Assembly (NCBI RefSeq): GCF_014649395.1
Contig: NZ_BMSY01000002.1
Coordinates: forward strand, 620,001 to 684,000
Length of the DNA stretch: 64,000 nt
Reading direction: 5' to 3'
DNA from: Streptomyces aureoverticillatus
Lineage (GTDB): Bacteria > Actinomycetota > Actinomycetes > Streptomycetales > Streptomycetaceae
The position numbers were made by a program, and so were the translations under genes. Shown here piece after piece: positions 57,612-64,000 of this stretch (positions within the stretch are counted from its first letter, which is position 1; each line of letters starts with the position of its first letter). The notes beneath the pieces are model-generated. The model searched no databases, was not told the origin of the DNA, and was given only the letters and a program-made list of their open reading frames with translations.

Positions 57612-57845
57612 TCACATCATGTCTTCGATGTCCGCCGCGATCGGGTCCGCATCCGTACCGATGACGACCTGAATCGCGGTGCCCATCTTCACGACGCCGT
57701 GCGCGCCCGCGGCCTTCAGGGCCGCCTCGTCGACCAGGCTCGGGTCGTTGACCTCCGTACGGAGGCGGGTGATGCAGCCCTCGACCTCTTCGATGTTGTC
57801 GATGCCGCCGAGCCCGGCAACGATCTTCTCAGCCTTGCTGGCCAT
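57612..57845 (-). CDS. nagF: PTS glucose/N-acetylglucosamine EIIB component
   Basis: The 77-residue phosphocarrier domain has its phosphorylated cysteine in EEVEGCITRLRTEV (Cys27). It accepts phosphate from EIIA and passes it to sugar bound by the EIIC permeases encoded divergently. A stand-alone EIIB next to two EIIC genes matches nagF-nagE1-nagE2 of S. coelicolor. The DasR-like box at 58010 may also control this gene. Confidence 0.9.
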   Translation of the reverse strand: MASKAEKIVAGLGGIDNIEEVEGCITRLRTEVNDPSLVDEAALKAAGAHGVVKMGTAIQVVIGTDADPIAADIEDMM

Positions 57846-58009
57846 GGTGTTCTCCCTGCTCTGAAAAGGACGCGGCCACGACACCGCAGGTCCGCTTTGT
57901 CACGGTAACGCACGGTTGGCCCATCTTCGCGGGCGGTCACGGCACCCGTACCCAATCATGACGATCAAGGTGTGACCCCTCTTGGGGGCGTGCCGATTAC
58001 CCGTCCGCA

Positions 58010-58025
58010 ACTGGTCTACACCAGT
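58010..58025. promoter_or_regulatory. dre (DasR-responsive) box upstream of nagE1
   Basis: ACTGGTCTACACCAGT matches the known DasR consensus ACTGGTCTAGACCACT at 14 of 16 positions and is itself almost palindromic. It is 44 bases upstream of the nagE1 start, in the shared promoter region with nagF. Confidence 0.85.
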
Positions 58026-58068
58026 TTTCAACGACCGCCAAACCAGGCTGGTTCCGGGAGGAACGCCG

Positions 58069-59382
58069 ATGAGTTCCGACGCCGCCGCGGTACCGCAGAA
58101 GAAGTGGTGGAACGGCCTCCTTCAGGGCTTGCAGAAGATGGGCCGCAGCCTCCAGCTGCCCATCGCCGTGCTGCCCGCCGCCGGCATCCTCAACCGGCTC
58201 GGCCAGCCGGACGTCTTCGGCGACGACGGCCTCGGCTGGACCAACGTGGCCAAGGTCTTCGCGGCCGCGGGCGGCTCCCTGCTGGACTCCTCGCTCGGCC
58301 TGCCCCTGCTGTTCTGCATCGGCGTCGCCATCGGCATGGCGAAGAAGGCGGACGGGTCGACGGCGCTCGCGGCGGTGGCGGGCTTCCTCGTCTATTACGC
58401 GGTCCTGCGCGCGTTCCCCGACGACTGCCCCGCCGGGGCCGACTTCGCGGGCGCGGGACTGTGGAGCGGGGTCTGCGTGACCGGGGACGGCACCCCGACC
58501 CAGGCCGCGTACCAGAACCCGGGGGTGTTCGGCGGCATCGTCATGGGGCTGCTGTCCGCCTGGTTCTGGCAGCGCTATCACCGCGTGAAGCTGGTGGACT
58601 GGCTCGGCTTCTTCAACGGGCGGCGGCTCGTCCCGATCATCATGGCGTTCGTCGGCCTGGTCTTCGCGGGGCTGTGCGTGTGGATCTGGCCGCCCATCGG
58701 TGACGGGCTCACCAGCTTCTCCAAGTGGCTGGTGGACCTCGGCTGGCTGGGCTCGGGCATCTTCGGCGTGGCCAACCGCGCGCTGCTCACCGTCGGCCTG
58801 CACCAGTTCCTGAACACCTTCGTCTGGTTCCAGTTCGGCGACTACACCAAGCCGGACGGCACGGTCGTGCACGGCGACATCAACCGCTTCCTGGCCGGGG
58901 ACCCGACCGCGGGCCAGTTCACCAGCGGCTTCTTCCCGATCATGATGTTCGCGCTCCCTGCCGCGGCCCTCGCGATCACGCACGCGGCCCGGCCCGAGCG
59001 CCGCAAGGTCGTCGGCGGCATGATGCTCTCGGTCGGCCTGACGTCGTTCGTCACCGGCATCACCGAACCGATCGAGTACTCCTTCCTGTTCATCGCGCCC
59101 GCGCTGTACGTGATCCACGCGCTGCTCACCGGCGTCTCGATGGCGGTCACCTGGGGCCTCGGCGTCAAGGACGGCTTCAGCTTCTCCGCGGGCCTCATCG
59201 ACTACGTCATCAACTGGAGCCTGGCGACGAAACCCTGGTTGATCATCCCGATCGGACTGGCTTTCGCGGTGGTTTATTACTTCTTGTTCCTCTTCGTGAT
59301 CAAGAAGTTCGACCTGGCCACTCCGGGACGCGAACCGGAGGAAGAGGCAAAGGCGTTGGACGAGGAACAGACCAAGGCGTAG
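58069..59382 (+). CDS. nagE1: PTS N-acetylglucosamine permease, EIIC component 1
   Basis: The 437-residue membrane permease of the glucose/GlcNAc PTS family has about ten helices: LQLPIAVLPAAGILNRLG at the start, the FFNGRRLVPI loop, a GDPTAGQFTSGFFPIMMFALPAAALAI block and GITEPIEYSFLFIAP, the sugar-binding signature. It works with the separate EIIB (nagF). Good Shine-Dalgarno (GGGAGGAA) before ATG at 58069. It is highly similar to the following gene; the two are tandem paralogues. Confidence 0.92.
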   Translation: MSSDAAAVPQKKWWNGLLQGLQKMGRSLQLPIAVLPAAGILNRLGQPDVFGDDGLGWTNVAKVFAAAGGSLLDSSLGLPLLFCIGVAIGMAKKADGSTALAAVAGFLVYYAVLRAFPDDCPAGADFAGAGLWSGVCVTGDGTPTQAAYQNPGVFGGIVMGLLSAWFWQRYHRVKLVDWLGFFNGRRLVPIIMAFVGLVFAGLCVWIWPPIGDGLTSFSKWLVDLGWLGSGIFGVANRALLTVGLHQFLNTFVWFQFGDYTKPDGTVVHGDINRFLAGDPTAGQFTSGFFPIMMFALPAAALAITHAARPERRKVVGGMMLSVGLTSFVTGITEPIEYSFLFIAPALYVIHALLTGVSMAVTWGLGVKDGFSFSAGLIDYVINWSLATKPWLIIPIGLAFAVVYYFLFLFVIKKFDLATPGREPEEEAKALDEEQTKA

Positions 59383-59521
59383 GCACGGAAGCGGAACCTT
59401 CCGCGATACCCTTTACCAGGCCCTCGGACCCTTGCGTCCGGGGGCTTTTCGTCGTGGATGCGGCGTTATGGCCGACCCCACAGGAATCGTGGGTTCCTTA
59501 TGTCGCCTTGACCGTGTTACA

Positions 59522-59554
59522 ACAGGTCTACACCACTGAGTGGTGTAGACCACC
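59522..59554. promoter_or_regulatory. Two dre (DasR-responsive) boxes upstream of nagE2
   Basis: ACAGGTCTACACCACT (59522-59537) and AGTGGTGTAGACCACC (59539-59554) each match the DasR consensus well and stand one base apart in inverse arrangement. They lie 56 bases upstream of the nagE2 start, suggesting tighter control than at nagE1, which has one box. Confidence 0.85.
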
Positions 59555-59609
59555 TGGCTGCTGTCACCCCCCAACTGTCCCCTGGCAGCACCCGCACATG
59601 GAGGAAGTC

Positions 59610-60860
59610 ATGAGTACCGCCACCGCCTCGGCGGCGCCCGCGAAGAAGCGGGGCTCCGGTCTGTTGCAGGGTCTGCAGAAGGTGGGCCGCAGCCTGCAGC
59701 TGCCCATCGCCGTGCTTCCCGCGGCCGGCATCCTGCTCCGCCTCGGCCAGCCGGACGTGTTCGGCGCCGACGGCCTCGGCTGGGGCAAGGTCGCCACGGT
59801 CTTCGCCAACGCCGGTGACGCCGTGTTCTCCAACATGCCGCTGCTGTTCTGCATCGGTGTCGCGATCGGCTTCGCGAAGAAGGCGGACGGCTCCACGGCA
59901 CTCGCCGCGCTCGTCGGCTTCCTGGTCTACACGAACGTGCTGAAGGCGTTCCCGGTCACCGAGGCGAAGATCACCAAGGGTGCCGACATCGCCGCGACCT
60001 ACAACGACCCGAAGGTCTTCGGCGGCATCATCATGGGCCTGATATCCGCCGTGGTCTGGCAGAAGTTCCACCGCACCAAGCTGGTGGACTGGCTGGGCTT
60101 CTTCAACGGCCGCCGCCTGGTGCCGATCATCATGGCCTTCATCGGCACCGGCATGGGCGTCCTCTTCGGTCTGGCCTGGGGTCCTGTCGGTGACGCGATC
60201 ACCAGCTTCGGCGAGTGGATGACCGACCTCGGCTCGGTCGGCGCGGGCATCTTCGGTGTGGTCAACCGCGCGCTCCTGCCGGTCGGCATGCACCAGTTCG
60301 TGAACACCGTCGCCTGGCAGGAGATCGGCTCCTTCACGGACTCCGCGGGCGCCGTCTGGCACGGTGACATCCAGCGCTTCATGCACGGCGACCCGACGGC
60401 GGGACAGTTCATGTCCGGCTTCTTCCCGATCATGATGTTCGCGCTGCCCGCCGTGGCCCTCGCCATCACGCACACGGCCCGGCCCGAGCGCCGCAAGGTC
60501 GTCGGCGGCATGATGATGTCGCTCGCGCTCACCTCGTTCGTCACCGGCATCACCGAGCCGATCGAGTTCGCGTTCATGTTCATCGCCCCGGTCCTGTACG
60601 TGATCCACGCGGTCCTGACCGCCGTCGCCATGACGGTCACCTGGGCCCTGGGCGTGCACCACGGCTTCACGTTCTCGGCCGGCGCCATCGACTACGTACT
60701 GAACTGGAAGTTCGCCGAGAAGCCCTGGATGATCATTCCGATCGGCCTGGTGTTCGCGGCGGTCTACTACGTGGTCTTCCGCTTCGCGATCGTCAAGTTC
60801 AACATCCCGACCCCGGGCCGCGAGCCCGAGGAGGAGATCGAGGACCTCACGAAGGCGTGA
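59610..60860 (+). CDS. nagE2: PTS N-acetylglucosamine permease, EIIC component 2
   Basis: The 416-residue EIIC paralogue has the same blocks: LQLPIAVLPAAGILLRLG, FFNGRRLVPIIMAF, GDPTAGQFMSGFFPIMMFALP and GITEPIEFAFMFIAP. In S. coelicolor the corresponding gene is the main GlcNAc permease linked to development and antibiotic signalling. It has a strong GGAGGAAG ribosome site and two DasR boxes, and ends at a terminator. Confidence 0.92.
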   Translation: MSTATASAAPAKKRGSGLLQGLQKVGRSLQLPIAVLPAAGILLRLGQPDVFGADGLGWGKVATVFANAGDAVFSNMPLLFCIGVAIGFAKKADGSTALAALVGFLVYTNVLKAFPVTEAKITKGADIAATYNDPKVFGGIIMGLISAVVWQKFHRTKLVDWLGFFNGRRLVPIIMAFIGTGMGVLFGLAWGPVGDAITSFGEWMTDLGSVGAGIFGVVNRALLPVGMHQFVNTVAWQEIGSFTDSAGAVWHGDIQRFMHGDPTAGQFMSGFFPIMMFALPAVALAITHTARPERRKVVGGMMMSLALTSFVTGITEPIEFAFMFIAPVLYVIHAVLTAVAMTVTWALGVHHGFTFSAGAIDYVLNWKFAEKPWMIIPIGLVFAAVYYVVFRFAIVKFNIPTPGREPEEEIEDLTKA

Positions 60861-60881
60861 GCCCCGCCCCTGCCTGACACG

Positions 60882-60915
60882 AGGGCCCGGAACCGGTCGA
60901 TCGGTTCCGGGCCCT
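60882..60915 (+). terminator. Terminator after nagE2
   Basis: AGGGCCCGGAACC (60882-60894) pairs perfectly with GGTTCCGGGCCCT (60903-60915), loop GGTCGATC, followed by TCGTCGT. It also lies just beyond the convergent MBL-fold gene. Confidence 0.8.
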
Positions 60916-60967
60916 TCGTCGTCGTGCCGCTTCGGCGGCTGCTCAGATCTCGTACGCGTACGTCCGC

Positions 60968-61720
60968 TCAGATCTCGTACGTCGCGCCCGCGACCGCGAG
61001 GTCCGCCGGACCGGTGAAGACCTCCCGCGCGTCCGCGAGATTGACCTGCGGGTCCGTCCACGGCGGGATGTGCGTGAGGACCAGGCGGCCCGCGCCCGCG
61101 CGGCGGGCGGACTCCCCCGCCTCTCGGCCGTTGAGGTGCAGGTCCGGGATGTTTTCCTTGCCGTGCGTGAAGGCGGCCTCGCACAGGAACAGATCGGTGC
61201 CGGAGGCGAGTTCGTCGAGCGCCTCGCACGGGCCGGTGTCCCCGGAGTACGTCAGCGAGCGGCCGCCGTGCTCGACGCGGATGCCGTACGCCTCGACGGG
61301 GTGGCAGACCTTCTCCGTGCGCACCGAGAACGGCCCGATGTCGAAGGCACCGGGCTTGACCGTGTGGAAGTCGAAGACCTCGCTCATCGAGGACGCGGAG
61401 GGCGTGTCGGCGTACGCCGTGGTCAGGCGCTGCTCGGTGCCCTCGGGGCCGTACACCGGGATGGGCGCGCAGCGGCCGCCCTCGTGCCGGTAGTAGCGGG
61501 CCACGAAGTACGCGCACATGTCGATGCAGTGGTCGGCGTGCAGATGGCTGAGGAAGATCGCGTCGAGGTCGTACAGACCGATGTGGCGCTGCAGCTCGCC
61601 CAGGGCGCCATTGCCCATGTCGAGCAGCAGCCGGAAGCCGTCGGCCTCGACGAGGTAGCTCGAACAGGCCGAGTCCGCGGACGGAAACGACCCCGAGCAG
61701 CCGACGACGGTGAGCTTCAT
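60968..61720 (-). CDS. MBL-fold metallo-hydrolase (phosphodiesterase/RNase Z-like)
   Basis: The 250-residue protein has the metallo-beta-lactamase fold with HLHADHCIDM for metal binding, then further ligands in HPVEAYGIRVEHGG, YSGDTGPCEAL and VLTHIPPW. The shortness and the TVVGCSGSFPSADSACSSYLVEADG start fit cyclic phosphodiesterase-like members of the RNase Z group found in actinobacteria. The substrate is unknown. GGAGG lies ten bases before ATG at 61720. Confidence 0.87.
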   Translation of the reverse strand: MKLTVVGCSGSFPSADSACSSYLVEADGFRLLLDMGNGALGELQRHIGLYDLDAIFLSHLHADHCIDMCAYFVARYYRHEGGRCAPIPVYGPEGTEQRLTTAYADTPSASSMSEVFDFHTVKPGAFDIGPFSVRTEKVCHPVEAYGIRVEHGGRSLTYSGDTGPCEALDELASGTDLFLCEAAFTHGKENIPDLHLNGREAGESARRAGAGRLVLTHIPPWTDPQVNLADAREVFTGPADLAVAGATYEI

Positions 61721-61907
61721 AGAGCTGGAACCTCCACGCTGGCGGTCGGGGGAAACGGGGGCGTGCGGTTCGTCGAGCGTAAGGCGCAAAAGGGCGGCTC
61801 GCTCCTCCGTGGCCTGCGGTTGTGGGCGAACTCACCTGGGGTGTCACCGGTTCGGGGGCCCCGCGGTGCGGCGGTCGGTGGCCGGGGGTGCCGGTACCGT
61901 CGTGCCC

Positions 61908-62363
61908 ATGGACACGTCGTGGTGGCTCGCGCTCGCCGCCGTGGTGGTGCTCGCGTTCGTCGTCACCCTGGTGGACGGATGGGCACGCTCCGGGCGGCCC
62001 GCTCGGCGGCGCGGGGTGCGGCGGCCGTCCCGGCGGGAGCGGGGCGGGCGGCCCCGGCCCCGGGCCGGGGAGATCTGGTGGGCGCGGGTGCCCTATGAGG
62101 GCGGGGCCGGGGGGAAGGACCGGCCCTGTCTCGTGCTGGGTGTCCGCGGGGACAGCGTGCGGGTCGCGAAGATCACCAGTAAGTACCGCGACGAGCGGGC
62201 CGGGGTGATTCCGTTGCCGCCCGGCGCCGTCGGGGACGCGCACGGGCGGCCCAGTTTCCTGGAGACGGATGAGATCCGGGAAGTCCCGGTGTGGGACTTC
62301 CGGCGGCGGGCGGGGGTGGTGGATCCGGTGCTTTGGGATCAGGTGCGGTATCTGGCGGGGTAG
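61908..62363 (+). CDS. Membrane-anchored PemK/MazF-like protein
   Basis: The 151-residue protein starts with a single membrane helix (WWLALAAVVVLAFVVTLVDGW, residues 5-25) and a strongly basic linker. A PemK-like barrel follows (PRAGEIWWARVPYEGGAGGKDRPCLVLGVRGDSVRVAKITSK, in parts). MazF family members cut RNA, but no antitoxin gene is adjacent, and the anchor is not found in classic toxins. It may be a housekeeping relative with another role. Confidence 0.78.
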   Translation: MDTSWWLALAAVVVLAFVVTLVDGWARSGRPARRRGVRRPSRRERGGRPRPRAGEIWWARVPYEGGAGGKDRPCLVLGVRGDSVRVAKITSKYRDERAGVIPLPPGAVGDAHGRPSFLETDEIREVPVWDFRRRAGVVDPVLWDQVRYLAG

Positions 62364-62399
62364 GCGTTGCGGGGCGCTCCCCAATCCCGCCCCTTCCTG

Positions 62400-62560
62400 A
62401 AACTGGGGGCTCTGCCCCCAGACCCCCGCTCCTCAAACGCCGGAGGGGCTATACCTGGGCCAGATCCAGCCCGTCCGGCGATTGAGGACGAGCCGCGAAG
62501 CGGCGATACGGGGGGTCCAGGGGGCGGAGCCCCCTGGTTACGGGAAGGGGCGGGGTTGGG
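62400..62560. repeat. Dispersed intergenic repeat, copy C (convergent terminator)
   Basis: It contains CTGGGGGC-TCT-GCCCCCAG (62403-62421) and CCAGGGGGC-GGA-GCCCCCTGG (62517-62537), with the linking text cctcaaacgccgg and gttacgggaaggggcggg shared with copies A and B. It separates the PemK-like gene from the convergent cysM. Confidence 0.75.
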
Positions 62561-62576
62561 GAGCTCCCAGCCGGGC

Positions 62577-63542
<966 letters not shown>

Positions 63543-63830
63543 TCAGGCCATGCCGCCGGCGACGGCCGGCAGGATCGTGACGCTGTCGCCGTCGGACAGC
63601 TTCGTGGAGACGCCGTCGAGGAAGCGGACGTCCTCGTCGTTCAGGTAGACGTTCACGAAGCGGCGCAGGCTGTTGCCCTTGTCCTTGTCGATCAGCCGGT
63701 CCTGGATGCCCGCGTGCCGCGACTCGAGGTCGGCGAAGAGCGCGGCGATGGTGTCGCCGTTGCCCTGGACGGCCTTCGCGCCGTCGGTGTAGGTGCGGAG
63801 GATGGTCGGGATGCGGACCTCGATGGCCAT
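63543..63830 (-). CDS. cysO: CysO-type MoaD/ThiS sulfur carrier protein
   Basis: The 95-residue ubiquitin-fold protein reads MAIEVRIPTILRTYTDG at the start and VNVYLNDEDVRFLDG in the middle. It ends VTILPAVAGGMA. The glycine pair is the site that is activated to thiocarboxylate, but two residues follow it, so a protease must trim the tail first. It delivers sulfur to CysM, encoded directly downstream. ATG at 63830 has GCGGAGG-like purines upstream in the minus-strand leader. Confidence 0.92.
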   Translation of the reverse strand: MAIEVRIPTILRTYTDGAKAVQGNGDTIAALFADLESRHAGIQDRLIDKDKGNSLRRFVNVYLNDEDVRFLDGVSTKLSDGDSVTILPAVAGGMA

Positions 63831-64000
63831 GCGGAGGGCTCCTGTCGGGAGTGGAGTGGGTCGGGGTGCTGCCGGGGGTGGTGCGGGAGGCCGGGGCCGG
63901 ATGGGGCCGGTGCGGACTTCGGGCCCGGTGCCGATCGTGGCACGGGCGCGCGGGGCTCCTGCGCGACGGGGTGCGGAGTGCGCGTGCGGCACCGCGGCAC
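63831..64000. other. Right edge, region upstream of cysO
   Basis: This G-rich stretch has no frame that I can defend as a gene. It may hold the end or leader of a neighbouring gene outside the window. In mycobacteria the protease mec precedes cysO, but I see no sign of its catalytic JAMM motif here. Confidence 0.35.

Noticed and set aside
59517..62384. 955-codon open frame on the minus strand across nagE2, the MBL-fold gene and the PemK-like gene
   Set aside because: It is antisense to nagE2 and the PemK-like gene and out of frame with the MBL-fold gene, all of which have motifs and ribosome sites.

Overview
The window is typical Streptomyces chromosome: GC is near 72 percent with strong third-position GC bias, and it carries a tRNA-Leu(UAG), a LAxTG-type sortase system, DasR-like boxes upstream of N-acetylglucosamine PTS genes, DUF397/XRE/ATPase regulatory triads and UUA codons in accessory genes. 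From about 44.7 kb rightward the order (ABC exporter, bifunctional PBP, SMR, GroES-like, Bcp, tRNA-Leu, RdgB, RNase PH, nagF-nagE1-nagE2, MBL-fold protein, PemK-like protein, CysM, CysO) matches, from memory, the core region around SCO2890-SCO2911 of S. coelicolor.

Layout. 1-0.2 kb: 5' part of a secreted protein gene. 0.4-8.1 kb: a NagD-like HAD phosphatase, then a probable phosphonate uptake and breakdown cluster (lipoprotein binding protein, two permeases, ATPase, phosphonatase-like hydrolase, FAD oxidoreductase, GntR repressor). 8.2-14 kb: two cell-wall-anchored proteins flanking a ROK repressor and a Gfo/Idh/MocA oxidoreductase with a UPF0303 protein. 14-22.6 kb: FAH-family hydrolase, a second YidC with its DUF6412 partner, a divergent HxlR/MFS pair, a DUF3311/sodium-solute symporter pair, a class E sortase and a SEC-C protein.

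22.6-31.3 kb is a visibly lower-GC island of DNA modification and restriction genes: a NaeI-type restriction enzyme, a Vsr nuclease, two related C5-cytosine methyltransferases, two paralogous HNH proteins (one without its catalytic histidine), a SNF2-type helicase and a ParB-like protein. A perfect 38-bp palindrome lies in the divergent promoter between the first HNH gene and the second methyltransferase, and a nearly identical half-site lies upstream of the second HNH gene, so the parts probably share a regulator. This is the best candidate for an undescribed composite defence system. 31.4-44.6 kb is mixed accessory and regulatory DNA: XRE regulator, a whiJ-like triad, a large unknown membrane protein, deaminase, small lectin-like protein, GlxA-type regulator with MFS pump, DUF445 protein and an SGNH esterase.

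44.7-64 kb is conserved housekeeping: a three-part ABC exporter with a DUF1707 protein, a penicillin-binding protein preceded by a tiny coupled ORF, redox, chaperone and transport genes, GlcNAc-specific PTS permeases under probable DasR control, and CysM/CysO. Several inverted repeats that act as terminators, or as dispersed REP-like elements, separate the units. Starts were chosen by ribosome binding site, overlap with the upstream gene and family length. No homology search was run, so family names rest on motifs recognised by eye.
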